Shown here piece after piece: positions 28,145-37,949 of a stretch of DNA of 64,000 nt. This stretch comes from Hyphomicrobiales bacterium. Its GTDB lineage: Bacteria > Pseudomonadota > Alphaproteobacteria > Rhizobiales > Beijerinckiaceae. The stretch lies in assembly GCA_027489535.1 (NCBI GenBank), contig JAIXZO010000018.1, forward strand, positions 186,001 through 250,000. Reading direction: 5' to 3'. The position numbers and the translations under genes are program-made. The notes under the pieces are model-generated. The model ran no database searches. It had not been told where the DNA came from and was given only the letters and a program-made list of their open reading frames with translations. Numbering within the stretch: position 1 is the first letter of the stretch; the number at the start of each line of letters is the position of its first letter.

Positions 28145-28345
28145 CGCCCCCTCTGTCCCGTGACCTGAGAGATTTCCCGGCAGACTTACGTCCGCACGGT
28201 TACGCCCTTCGGTGGGACGATCTCGCGATCGTCCGCTTTCCAGAGTGCCAACTCTCCGCGGTCCTTCGGCCTGAGCGTTTCCGGGGCGGTTGCGCCTTCG
28301 GCGCCGACGCGGAGCATTGCTGCCCCCGCCGGACTCTTCCGCGGA
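28145..28345 (-). ncRNA. tandem glycine riboswitch upstream of gcvT
   Basis: On the minus strand two aptamer-like units lie in tandem. The first contains ACGCTCAGGCCGAAGGACCG (around 28260-28280). The second contains CACCGAAGGGCGTAACC, AATCTCTCAGGTCACGGG and GGACAGAGGG (28150-28215). These match the conserved cores of glycine riboswitches, which turn on glycine cleavage genes when glycine is abundant. Position 60 nt upstream of gcvT fits. The aptamer boundaries are approximate. Confidence 0.85.
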
Positions 28346-28363
28346 GATTTACGGCTGCATCGA

Positions 28364-28392
28364 GATTTGGAGCGGCGCGGCATCGAAGTCAA
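28364..28392 (-). promoter_or_regulatory. possible promoter for the gcv operon
   Basis: TTGACT at 28392-28387 on the minus strand is followed 17 nt later by a weak CAAATC. It would start transcription just before the first riboswitch aptamer. The -10 is poor, so this is a weak call. Confidence 0.3.
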
Positions 28393-28482
28393 TCGACCGC
28401 GACGCTTCGTCCCGCTCCATTTATGGGCAATGAACCGCAAGCGCGGGCGGTTCCCCGCGCGGGCCCCGCAGGCCTGAAACCG

Positions 28483-29088
28483 TCAGCGCTTCTTGGAGAC
28501 GGAAACTTCGCCGCCGCCCGAATCGAATCCGACGGTGATCGTCAGCTCGGGGCCGTCGAGCGGAACCACGAAGTCCTTTTGCACCGAATCGAACGAGCCG
28601 AGCGTGTCGCCCTGCGGAACGACGACCGAGAGCCGCTCCGTCTTGGTCGCGACCACCTTGTCGCCGCGCTTCATCACGACCCGCATCGGCGCGGAGAACG
28701 TGCCCGGCGAACCGGCGGTGCCCAGCATCACGCGGCCTTCCACGCCGACGGAGATCCGAATCGACCGGCCTTCGACGCGGCATTCGCGCGCCGTATCGGT
28801 GATGGCGAATTGAGCCCGCAGCGATTCGCCGTTGCCGCCGACGCGCAACGCCGCGCCGCCCTCGCGGATTTCCGCTGCGGGACACTCGAATTCGACCTCG
28901 GCGGGAGGCGTGGCGTCCGGCGGCGTCGAGCCCGCGAAGAACACCGCGGCCGGGGAGAAGTTTCCCGATCCCATCGAACCGCATCCCGCGAGCAGGACCG
29001 CGAGGGAAACCGTGCCAAGGATCTTGGCACCGAGGATCTTCATGCCGGTGCCGGCCGAGACGTTCATGGCTGCGTTGCGCTTGAGCAT
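28483..29088 (-). CDS. predicted lipoprotein of unknown function
   Basis: 201-aa protein with a lipoprotein signal ending in LAVLLAGC (lipobox), so the Cys is probably lipidated and the protein anchored to a membrane. The mature part is Gly/Ser-rich, then a beta-rich domain (EVEFECPAAEIREGG, SIRISVGVEGRVMLG, TITVGFDSGGG). No family is recognised. The first ATG (29088) has AGGA at a good distance; later Met codons at 29067 and 29043 lack one. It sits 24 nt after the IalB-like gene, so they are probably co-transcribed. Confidence 0.7.
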   Translation of the reverse strand: MLKRNAAMNVSAGTGMKILGAKILGTVSLAVLLAGCGSMGSGNFSPAAVFFAGSTPPDATPPAEVEFECPAAEIREGGAALRVGGNGESLRAQFAITDTARECRVEGRSIRISVGVEGRVMLGTAGSPGTFSAPMRVVMKRGDKVVATKTERLSVVVPQGDTLGSFDSVQKDFVVPLDGPELTITVGFDSGGGEVSVSKKR

Positions 29089-29112
29089 GAGTCGAAATCC
29101 TGTCGGAAAAGA

Positions 29113-29625
29113 TCAGGGAAGCGCCGCGAGGCCGGCGGCGAAGCCGGACAAGGCGATGGGAATGCCGACGCCTTCATCGGGCGTGGGGAACACCACGAAG
29201 GTGGCGGTGGCGCCGGATCGGAACTGCGCGAGAAGCTGGCCGTCCATCACCACTTCGGCCACGCAGCCGGTGGCGAGGCAGCGCACGAATCCGGCGCGGC
29301 CGATTTCGGCGCGGTCGATGCGCAGGCCGAGGCCGGCGGGCAGAAGGATATTGAGAGGTGCGACGACGCGAAGCAGCCAGCCGTTGCCGTCCGCCGTACG
29401 GACGACGATGACGACCAGGCCGAGATTGCCCTTTTCTTCGGTCACGACGTTTTGGACGAGCGCGCATTGTTCACGGCCGCCGGGCGACGGCTCGCAGCGC
29501 AGCTGCCAATCGCCGTAGCTCGACCGCACCACTCCCTGCGCAGGCGCAGGACCGGCGGACAAGAAGGCCGACACGGCGACCGCGAGGGCGATCCATGCCT
29601 GCCGTGTACGTCGGAGGAGGGTCAT
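29113..29625 (-). CDS. invasion-associated locus B (IalB) family protein
   Basis: 170-aa exported protein with a signal peptide (about 1-31, ending PAPAQG). The IalB domain is recognised from YGDWQLRCEPSPGGREQCALVQ, GLGLRIDRAEIGRAGFVRC and a second Cys-bearing segment LATGCVAEVVMDG. Four cysteines may pair. IalB was named for Bartonella invasion, but homologues are widespread in Alphaproteobacteria; their role is generally unknown. Start at 29625 (MTLLRRTRQ) is preferred. It is divergent from the cox genes and probably co-transcribed with the lipoprotein gene. Confidence 0.85.
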   Translation of the reverse strand: MTLLRRTRQAWIALAVAVSAFLSAGPAPAQGVVRSSYGDWQLRCEPSPGGREQCALVQNVVTEEKGNLGLVVIVVRTADGNGWLLRVVAPLNILLPAGLGLRIDRAEIGRAGFVRCLATGCVAEVVMDGQLLAQFRSGATATFVVFPTPDEGVGIPIALSGFAAGLAALP

Positions 29626-29944
29626 GCGGCGTCTCCGGCGGCGAGCTTGCCGGACCCCGTCCGATCTCGCCGTCAATATGGGTTCCGACCATGCGCGGCG
29701 GGGGATGTCAAGCCGAAGCCGGACCGAGCAATTCGTCGAGATATTGCATCAATTCCCGTTGCGGAGCGCATATGACGCACGATTTCAGCCTTAGGATGCG
29801 TTGCGCAAGTCGCACCTTTGTGGTTTTGACAGGTCCGAAAGCCACCCGAGGGAGGCGGTCCGCGTTTCGTACGAGGCGTCCCGACGGGACCATGAGAGAA
29901 CGCGAGCGCCGACGCCGCTCGGAAGTCAGGGAGATCGTATCGTC
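29626..29944. other. 319-nt divergent intergenic region upstream of coxB
   Basis: Separates the minus-strand IalB-like gene from coxB. No gene is visible. TTGACA occurs at 29826-29831 on the plus strand but lacks a recognisable -10. TTGCGCAA lies near 29807, a small palindrome of unknown meaning. The coxB promoter presumably lies here but cannot be placed. Confidence 0.4.
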
Positions 29945-30781
29945 ATGACCCGTTTCTGGAGCCGTGCGGCCGTTGCCGCCATTGCTCTCGGCATCGCCGG
30001 ATCGGCTTCGGCCGCAGGTATCGGCGAGCCCGCCCCGTGGCAGCTGAACCTGAAGGCCCCCGTGACCGACGTGGCGCAGCGCGCCTATGATCTGCACACC
30101 ATGCTGGTGTGGATCATCACGGCGATCTCGCTGTTCGTGCTCGGGCTGCTGGTCTACGTGGTCGTGCGCTTCAACGAGAAGGCCAATCCGGTCCCGTCCA
30201 AGACGACGCACCATACCGGCCTCGAAATCGCTTGGACCGGCATTCCGATCCTGATCCTCGTCGTGATCGCGATCCCGTCCTTCAGCCTGCTGCGCTATCA
30301 GGTCGAGATCCCGAAGGCCGACATCACCGTCAAGGCTGTCGGCAAGCAGTGGCTCTGGAGCTACGTCTACCCGGCGGACCAGAACGGCGGCTTCGAATTC
30401 GACAGCAACATGCTGACGAAGGAAGAAGCGCAGAAGGCGGGCCAGCCCAACCTTCTCGCGGTGGACAACGAACTCGTCCTCCCGGCCGGCAAGACCATCG
30501 CCCTGCAGGTCGTCGGCGGCGACGTGATCCACAATTTCGCGGTGTCGTCCTTCGGCATCCGCATGGACGCCATCCCCGGCCGCCTGAACCAGACCTGGTT
30601 CAAGACCGACAAGGAAGGCATCTATTACGGCCAGTGCTCGCGCCTGTGCGGCCAGAACCACGCGTTCATGCCCATCGCGATCCGCATCGTGAGCCCCGAG
30701 AAATACGCCGCCTGGCTGCAGGAAGCGAAGAAGAAGTTCGCTTCCAACACCGACGACGCCATCAAGGTCGCCGCGCGCTGA
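29945..30781 (+). CDS. coxB: cytochrome c oxidase subunit II
   Basis: 278-aa CuA-bearing subunit that accepts electrons from cytochrome c. A signal peptide (about 1-24) is followed by two membrane helices (MLVWIITAISLFVLGLL; GIPILILVVIAIPSFSLL) and a periplasmic cupredoxin domain. CuA ligands are in DVIHNFAVSSFG and YYGQCSRLCGQNHAFMPI. The usual Glu of the C-S-E-L-C-G motif is Arg here (codon CGC). ATG at 29945 is the family start. First gene of the cox cluster. Confidence 0.95.
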   Translation: MTRFWSRAAVAAIALGIAGSASAAGIGEPAPWQLNLKAPVTDVAQRAYDLHTMLVWIITAISLFVLGLLVYVVVRFNEKANPVPSKTTHHTGLEIAWTGIPILILVVIAIPSFSLLRYQVEIPKADITVKAVGKQWLWSYVYPADQNGGFEFDSNMLTKEEAQKAGQPNLLAVDNELVLPAGKTIALQVVGGDVIHNFAVSSFGIRMDAIPGRLNQTWFKTDKEGIYYGQCSRLCGQNHAFMPIAIRIVSPEKYAAWLQEAKKKFASNTDDAIKVAAR

Positions 30782-32455
<1,674 letters not shown>

Positions 32456-32462
32456 ACCCATC

Positions 32463-32493
32463 CGACGCCGGCCGGTTTCTCCGGCCGGCGTCG
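32463..32493 (+). terminator. strong stem-loop after coxA
   Basis: CGACGCCGGCCGG and CCGGCCGGCGTCG form a perfect 13-bp stem with a TTTCT loop, 8 nt past the coxA stop. No U-run follows. It may reduce readthrough into ctaB or stabilise the coxBA message. Confidence 0.5.
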
Positions 32494-32579
32494 CCTCCCG
32501 ACGGTCCGCCGGTTCGTCCCGAGAGACGAACCCGCCGAACGCCGCTCAGATCGCCGATTCCTCAGACCATCCGAGTTCC

Positions 32580-33551
32580 ATGTCCCTCGTCAGCGATATC
32601 CAGCACCGTGACGCCGGCTTCGTCTCCTCGCCGGGGGCCATGATGGGCGATGCGCATGATTTCTGGACGCTGCTGAAGCCGCGCGTCATGTCGCTCGTGA
32701 TCTTCACGGCGCTGGTCGGCATGCTGCTCGCTCCCGAAGGCATGAACCCGGTTCTCGGCTTCGCCTCGCTGCTCGCCATCGCGGTCGGCGCGGGCGCGTC
32801 CGGCGCGCTCAACATGTGGTGGGACGCCGACATCGACGCCCTGATGTCGCGCACCGCCAAACGCCCGATCCCGGGCGGGCGCGTCGCGCCGGGCGAGGCG
32901 CTGGCCTTCGGCATCGTGCTGTCGGTCGGCTCCGTGCTGTTTCTCGGCATCGTCGCCAACTGGGTCGCGGCCGGCCTGCTCGCCTTCACCATCTTCTTCT
33001 ACGTCGTCGTCTATTCGATGTGGCTGAAGCGCTGGACGGCGCAGAACATCGTGATCGGCGGCGCCGCGGGCGCCTTCCCCCCGATGGTGGGCTATGCCGC
33101 CGCGACCGGCTCGTTCTCGATCGAATCGATCGTGCTGTTCGGCATCATCTTCCTCTGGACGCCGCCGCATTTCTGGGCGCTCGCGCTCGTGAAGTCCGAG
33201 GATTACGCCCGCGCCGGCGTGCCGATGCTGCCCGTCGTGGCCGGACCGAGCGCGACGCGCCTGCAGATCCTGCTCTACACGCTCGTGCTCGCGCCCTTCG
33301 CCGTGCTGCCCTGTTTCATGGGCTTCGGCGGGCTGCTGTATGCGGCCGTGTCGGTCGTCACCGGCAGCATGATGATCCGCGACGCGATCCGCGTGTACCG
33401 CATCCGCGAGGGCGCGGAGGCCAACAAGGCGGCGATGCGGCTTTTCGGCTTCTCGATCCTGTATCTGTTCCTTCTTTTCGCCGTGCTGCTCGCCGAGCTT
33501 GTACTGCCGCTTCCCGGTTTGGGAGCGATTTCGAGCATGGTGGGGATCTGA
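32580..33551 (+). CDS. ctaB: protoheme IX farnesyltransferase
   Basis: 323-aa UbiA-superfamily enzyme that makes heme O from heme B, needed for heme A of the oxidase. The first Asp-rich motif is in [20 protein letters not shown] second conserved loop is [21 protein letters not shown]. About nine membrane helices. It lies between coxA and the small CoxF-like gene, so its product matures the oxidase encoded around it. Confidence 0.95.
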   Translation: MSLVSDIQHRDAGFVSSPGAMMGDAHDFWTLLKPRVMSLVIFTALVGMLLAPEGMNPVLGFASLLAIAVGAGASGALNMWWDADIDALMSRTAKRPIPGGRVAPGEALAFGIVLSVGSVLFLGIVANWVAAGLLAFTIFFYVVVYSMWLKRWTAQNIVIGGAAGAFPPMVGYAAATGSFSIESIVLFGIIFLWTPPHFWALALVKSEDYARAGVPMLPVVAGPSATRLQILLYTLVLAPFAVLPCFMGFGGLLYAAVSVVTGSMMIRDAIRVYRIREGAEANKAAMRLFGFSILYLFLLFAVLLAELVLPLPGLGAISSMVGI

Positions 33552-33552
33552 C

Positions 33553-33732
33553 ATGAACACGAAGCAGACGCCGGTTCCGGAAGAGCGGCCCGTCGACGCC
33601 GCAGAGGACATGCGCCGGCGCGTCCGGTCGCGTTCGACCGCTCTCGGCCTCGTCCTCGCGGGCCTCGTTCTGCTGTTCTACATCGTCACGCTCGCCAAGC
33701 TCGGCACGAGCGTCCTGATCCGGCCGCTGTGA
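33553..33732 (+). CDS. small CoxF-like membrane protein
   Basis: 59-aa protein with a charged N-terminus (PEERPVDAAEDMRRRVRSR), then one membrane helix (ALGLVLAGLVLLFYIVTLAKLG). In alphaproteobacterial cox clusters a small CoxF-type gene lies between ctaB and ctaG; its role in assembly is not firmly known. It starts 1 nt after the ctaB stop and ends 1 nt before ctaG. The longer frame starting at 33499 overlaps ctaB; ATG 33553 is preferred. Confidence 0.75.
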   Translation: MNTKQTPVPEERPVDAAEDMRRRVRSRSTALGLVLAGLVLLFYIVTLAKLGTSVLIRPL

Positions 33733-33733
33733 C

Positions 33734-34345
33734 ATGAGCCCCGCGCCCCTCCCCGCCCCGAGCCGCCGCGACCGCAACATGCGGCGCACGATGCTCGCCT
33801 GCGTCGGCGTCGTCGGCACGATGACCGGAATGGCCTTCGCCGCGGTGCCGCTTTACGACCTGTTCTGCAAGATGACCGGCTTCGGCGGCACGCCCCGCAT
33901 CGCCTCGCAGGCGGCGTCGAGCGTGTCCGAACGCACCTACACCGTCCGCTTCGACGCCAATGTCGCGCCGGGCCTGCCGTGGCGCTTCGAGCCGGAGACG
34001 CCCGAAGTGACGGTGCGCGCCGGCGAGACGATCACGGTGTTCTACAAGATGCGGAACACGGCCAAGACCGACACGACCGGAATGGCCAACTTCAACGTGC
34101 AGCCCGACATTATGGGCGGCTACTTCAACAAGCTGCAGTGCTTCTGCTTCAACGAGCTGACGCTGAAGCCGGGCGAGATTTTGGAAGCGCCCGTGGTGTT
34201 CTTCGTGGACCCCGCGATCGTGGAAAACCGCGAACTGGATCGCATCCGAACGATCACCTTGTCCTATACCTTCTTTCCTGCCAAAGGGTCTCCCAAGCCT
34301 CTCGCCGAGGTGAAGAACGGGACCCCGAAGGCGCCTGAACTGTAA
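33734..34345 (+). CDS. ctaG: cytochrome c oxidase assembly protein CtaG
   Basis: 203-aa copper chaperone that inserts CuB into subunit I. One N-terminal membrane helix (MLACVGVVGTMTGMAFAAVPLYD) is followed by a periplasmic beta domain. The Cu-binding motif is QCFCFNEL. Other typical segments are YDLFCKMTGFGGTP and RFDANVAPGLPW. It lies between the CoxF-like gene and coxC. Confidence 0.94.
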   Translation: MSPAPLPAPSRRDRNMRRTMLACVGVVGTMTGMAFAAVPLYDLFCKMTGFGGTPRIASQAASSVSERTYTVRFDANVAPGLPWRFEPETPEVTVRAGETITVFYKMRNTAKTDTTGMANFNVQPDIMGGYFNKLQCFCFNELTLKPGEILEAPVVFFVDPAIVENRELDRIRTITLSYTFFPAKGSPKPLAEVKNGTPKAPEL

Positions 34346-34355
34346 CCCCCGGGGG

Positions 34356-34380
34356 CCGCATCGAGCGCGTTTCGATGCGG
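34356..34380 (+). terminator. stem-loop in the ctaG-coxC gap
   Basis: CCGCATCGA and TCGATGCGG form a 9-bp stem with a 7-nt loop, 11 nt after the ctaG stop and 26 nt before coxC. It may be a processing or attenuation stem; an A-rich stretch follows it. Confidence 0.35.
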
Positions 34381-34405
34381 AAAAGGGGAGCGGAGAGCGA
34401 ATAGA

Positions 34406-35275
34406 ATGGCCGACGCCCACACCAAGAACCACGACTACCACATCGTCGACCCGAGCCCGTGGCCGTTCGTCGGCTCGCTCAGCGCGTTCATCATGGCCGT
34501 CGGCGCGGTCATGTGGATGAAGGCGATGACGATGGGCGGCATCAAGGCCGGCCCGGTCCTGTTCGGCGCGGGCTTCATCGGCGTTCTCTACACCATGGCG
34601 TCCTGGTGGTCGGACGTGACGCGCGAAGCGGAGCGCGGCGGCTATCACACCCGCGTCGTCCAGATCAGCCATCGCTACGGCATGATCATGTTCATCGCGT
34701 CCGAAGTGATGTTCTTCGTGGCGTGGTTCTGGGCCTATTTCGACGCCAGCCTCTTCGCGAGCGAAACCAAGCAGTTTCTCCGGGCCGACTTCCTCGGCGG
34801 CGCTTGGCCTCCGAAGGGCATCGAGGTGTTCGACCCCTGGCACCTGCCGCTGCTCAACACGCTGATCCTGCTCACCTCCGGCACCACCGTGACGTGGGCG
34901 CATCACGCGCTGCTGCACAACGACCGCGACGGTCTCAAGTGGGGTCTCATCCTCACCTGCGTCCTCGGCGCGATCTTCTCGATCGTGCAGGTCTACGAGT
35001 ACCAGCACGCCGCCTTCGCCTTCAAAGGCCACATTTACGGCGCCACCTTCTTCATGGCGACGGGCTTCCACGGCTTCCACGTGTTCATCGGAACGGTGTT
35101 CCTGATCGTGTGCCTCGCCCGCGCGCTGAAGGGCCATTTCACGCCCAAGCAGCATCTCGGCTTCGAATTCGCCGCTTGGTACTGGCACTTCGTGGACGTG
35201 GTTTGGCTGTTCCTCTTCGTCGCGATCTACCTTTGGGGTTCGCACTGGGGTGCGGCCGCCGGCGCGGCGCACTGA
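34406..35275 (+). CDS. coxC: cytochrome c oxidase subunit III
   Basis: 289-aa integral membrane subunit with about seven helices. It supports proton pumping and oxygen access in aa3 oxidases. Typical motifs are YHIVDPSPWPFVGSLSAF near the N-terminus, ASEVMFFVAWFWAYF and TGFHGFHVFIGTVFL, and the C-terminal WHFVDVVWLFLFVAIYLW. Follows ctaG by 60 nt; an intrinsic-terminator-like stem lies 3' of it. Confidence 0.96.
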   Translation: MADAHTKNHDYHIVDPSPWPFVGSLSAFIMAVGAVMWMKAMTMGGIKAGPVLFGAGFIGVLYTMASWWSDVTREAERGGYHTRVVQISHRYGMIMFIASEVMFFVAWFWAYFDASLFASETKQFLRADFLGGAWPPKGIEVFDPWHLPLLNTLILLTSGTTVTWAHHALLHNDRDGLKWGLILTCVLGAIFSIVQVYEYQHAAFAFKGHIYGATFFMATGFHGFHVFIGTVFLIVCLARALKGHFTPKQHLGFEFAAWYWHFVDVVWLFLFVAIYLWGSHWGAAAGAAH

Positions 35276-35294
35276 CCGCCCTGCATCGTTTCCG

Positions 35295-35320
35295 AAAAGG
35301 GCGGCTCCGGCCGCCCTTTT
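35295..35320 (+). terminator. intrinsic terminator-like stem after coxC
   Basis: AAAAGGGCGG, loop CTCCGG, CCGCCCTTTT: a 10-bp stem ending in four T. It lies 20 nt past the coxC stop and 17 nt before the DUF983 gene, so the downstream genes may need readthrough or their own promoter. Confidence 0.6.
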
Positions 35321-35336
35321 CCATTCGGGGGACCGC

Positions 35337-35711
35337 ATGACCGAACGGCCGCATGTAACGGCGCATCCCTACTTGGCGGGATTGCGGGGCCGCTGCCCGC
35401 GCTGCGGCGAGGGCAAGCTGTTTGCGGGCTATCTGCAGGTCGCCCCGCGTTGCGAACGCTGCGGGCTCGACCTCGCCTTCGCGGATTCGGGAGACGGGCC
35501 TGCGGTGTTCATCATGATGATCGTCGGCTTCATCGCCGTCGGCAGCACGCTTTGGCTGGAAAGCCATTATGCCCCGCCCGTCTGGGTCTATCTGGCGGTC
35601 GAACTTCCGCTGGTCGCGGGCCTCGTGCTCGGGCTGTTGCGCCCCGCCAAGGGGCTGCTCATCGCCGCACAATTCCACAACAAGGCCGAACAGGGCCGAT
35701 TGGACCGCTGA
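35337..35711 (+). CDS. DUF983 family protein
   Basis: 124-aa protein with two CxxC pairs (CPRC, CERC) near the N-terminus, consistent with a zinc ribbon. Two hydrophobic helices follow (VFIMMIVGFIAVGSTLW; YLAVELPLVAGLVLGLLRP). The family often occurs next to oxidase genes, as here between coxC and SURF1. A role in oxidase biogenesis is suggested only by position. The start at 35337 (MTERPHVTAHP) fits; the longer frame crosses the terminator-like stem. Confidence 0.85.
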   Translation: MTERPHVTAHPYLAGLRGRCPRCGEGKLFAGYLQVAPRCERCGLDLAFADSGDGPAVFIMMIVGFIAVGSTLWLESHYAPPVWVYLAVELPLVAGLVLGLLRPAKGLLIAAQFHNKAEQGRLDR

Positions 35712-35713
35712 TC

Positions 35714-36478
35714 ATGGTTTCGCTGCGTCGCTACGTCGTGCCCGTGCTCTTCACCGCGACCATGTTCACCACCTTGGTCGGGCTCGGATCCTGGCAGATC
35801 GAGCGTTGGGGGGCGAAGCAGCGCCTCGTGGCGCGCGTGGCGGAGCGTATAACGGCCGCGCCCGTGCCTGCGCCGCTTCGTGCCGCATGGCCGGACCTGC
35901 GGGGCAAGAACGACGAGTATCGCCGCGTGGTCGTGACCGGGCGCTTCCTGCACGACAAGGAAACCTACCTCTACACCTCGTGGGCTCCCGAAGGTCGCGA
36001 CGCGGTGCAGGGCTGGTCGATCTTCACCCCGATGGAAACCGCCGACGGCATCGTGCTGGTCGACCGGGGCTTCGTGCCCGAACAGAAGCGCGACCCCGCC
36101 TCGCGGCCCGAAAGCCTCGTGTCGGGCCGTGCCGAGGTCACGGGCCTGCTGCGTCTGCCCGAGCGCCGCAGCGCCTTCGGCGTGGCGGACAATCCCGGCA
36201 AGCGGGAATTCTTCGTGCGCGATCCGAAGGCGATGGCGGCCGCGGTCGGCCTTGCGGAAGTCGCGCCCTATGTGGTGGCGGCCGATGCTACACCCGTGCC
36301 GGGCGGTTGGCCGAAGGGGGGCAACACGCGCGTGAAGTTCCCCGACAACCATCTGCAATACGCGATCACTTGGTTCACCTTGGCGATCGCGGTTCTCGCC
36401 CTCTTCGCCGTTTGGGTCCGTCGCGCCCGCAAGGACGCGGATTCAGGCGCAGGCGCGGATATTGCCGCAGGCGCCTGA
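35714..36478 (+). CDS. SURF1 family cytochrome oxidase biogenesis protein
   Basis: 254-aa SURF1-type protein with one N-terminal and one C-terminal membrane helix (residues about 5-24 and 215-237) around a periplasmic domain. Typical motifs are LGSWQIERWGAKQRL, VLVDRGFVPEQKRDP and NHLQYAITWFTLAIAVL. SURF1 aids heme A insertion into subunit I. It starts 2 nt after the DUF983 stop and closes the cox cluster. Confidence 0.92.
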   Translation: MVSLRRYVVPVLFTATMFTTLVGLGSWQIERWGAKQRLVARVAERITAAPVPAPLRAAWPDLRGKNDEYRRVVVTGRFLHDKETYLYTSWAPEGRDAVQGWSIFTPMETADGIVLVDRGFVPEQKRDPASRPESLVSGRAEVTGLLRLPERRSAFGVADNPGKREFFVRDPKAMAAAVGLAEVAPYVVAADATPVPGGWPKGGNTRVKFPDNHLQYAITWFTLAIAVLALFAVWVRRARKDADSGAGADIAAGA

Positions 36479-36539
36479 CGCCTCGCTTGTCTCCCTCGCC
36501 CGCGCCGCCTAGGTTCAAACTTCAACAGGAATTTCGATC

Positions 36540-37949
36540 GTGCTCTACGTCTCGACCCGCGGGGAAGCGCCCGCGCTCGGCTTCTCGGATGCCGTGCTCG
36601 CCGGCCTCGCCCGCGACGGCGGCCTGTATTGGCCCGAGCGTTGGCCGCATCTCGACGCCGCCACCACGGCGGGCTTTGCCGGCCGCTCCTATGCGGACGT
36701 CGCCAAGACGGTGATCGGGCCCTTCGCCGACGACGTTGAAGACGCGGCCTTCGCGCGGATGGTCGACGAATCCTATGCCGCTTTCCGGCACAAGGCCGTG
36801 TGCCCGCTGGTACAGGTGGCCGACAACACCTTCATTCTCGAGCTGTTTCACGGCCCGACGCTCGCCTTCAAGGATGTGGCGATGCAGCTGCTCGGGCGGC
36901 TGATGGACCATGTGCTCGAAAAGCGCGGACAGCGCGCGACCATCGTCGGCGCGACCTCCGGCGATACCGGCAGCGCGGCCATCGAGGCGTTCCGCGGCTT
37001 GAAGCGGGTCGACGTGTTCATCCTCTATCCGCACGGCCGCGTCAGCGAGGTCCAGCGCCGGCAGATGACGACCGTGGGCGGCGAGAACGTGCACGCGGTC
37101 GCGCTGGAAGGCACGTTCGACGACTGCCAAGCCATCGTGAAGGGCATGTTCAACCATCACGCCTTCCGCGACGAGATGAAGCTGTCGGGCGTGAATTCGA
37201 TCAATTGGGCCCGCATCGTCTCGCAGGCCGTCTATTATTTCACGGCGGCCGTCGCGCTCGGCGCGCCGCACCGCGCGGTCGACTTCTCCGTGCCGACGGG
37301 CAATTTCGGCGACGTGCTGGCGGGATATGTCGCCAAGCGCATGGGGCTCACCATCGGCACGCTCAACATCGCGACGAACGGAAACGACATTCTCGCGCGC
37401 ACGCTCGCCTCCGGACGCTACGAAGTGACGGGCGTGATGCCGACCACGTCGCCTTCGATGGACATTCAGGTGTCCTCGAATTTCGAACGTCTGATGTTCG
37501 ACGCCTATGGGCGCGACGGCGCGGCGATCCGCGGCCTGATGGCGCGGCTCTCGCAATCGAAGTCGTTCACGCTGGACGACGCCCCGCTGGCCGCGATCCG
37601 CAACGAGTTCGCCGCGAGCGCGGTCTCCGAAGCGGAGGTCTCCACCACGATGAAGCGGACCTTGGCCGAGACGGGCTATCTGCTCGATCCGCACACGGCC
37701 GTGGGCCTCGCCTCAGCCGACGCGATGGCAGCACGCGATCCCGCCACGCCGATGGTGGTGCTGGCGACGGCGCATCCCGCCAAGTTCCCCGATGCGGTGG
37801 AAGCGGCGACGGGGGTACGGCCGGCTCTGCCGCCGCATCTGGCCGACCTCTACGACCGCGACGAACGCTTCACGGTGCTGCCCAACGATCAGCCCGCCGT
37901 CGAGCGCTTCATCCGCGACCGCGCCCGCAGCACCGAGGTCGCGGCATGA
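36540..37949 (+). CDS. thrC: threonine synthase
   Basis: 469-aa PLP enzyme that converts O-phosphohomoserine to threonine. The PLP lysine is in HGPTLAFKDVAMQLL, and the phosphate-binding loop is GATSGDTGSAA. Start is GTG at 36540 (family start MLYVSTRGEAPALGF) after AACAGGAA. It overlaps the M16 peptidase start (ATGA at 37946-37949). Its pathway partner thrB (homoserine kinase) is 23 kb downstream. Confidence 0.96.
   Translation: MLYVSTRGEAPALGFSDAVLAGLARDGGLYWPERWPHLDAATTAGFAGRSYADVAKTVIGPFADDVEDAAFARMVDESYAAFRHKAVCPLVQVADNTFILELFHGPTLAFKDVAMQLLGRLMDHVLEKRGQRATIVGATSGDTGSAAIEAFRGLKRVDVFILYPHGRVSEVQRRQMTTVGGENVHAVALEGTFDDCQAIVKGMFNHHAFRDEMKLSGVNSINWARIVSQAVYYFTAAVALGAPHRAVDFSVPTGNFGDVLAGYVAKRMGLTIGTLNIATNGNDILARTLASGRYEVTGVMPTTSPSMDIQVSSNFERLMFDAYGRDGAAIRGLMARLSQSKSFTLDDAPLAAIRNEFAASAVSEAEVSTTMKRTLAETGYLLDPHTAVGLASADAMAARDPATPMVVLATAHPAKFPDAVEAATGVRPALPPHLADLYDRDERFTVLPNDQPAVERFIRDRARSTEVAA

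Noticed and set aside
29826-29831. TTGACA upstream of coxB as a promoter
   Set aside because: No acceptable -10 at 16-18 bp, so it was mentioned only as part of the intergenic region.
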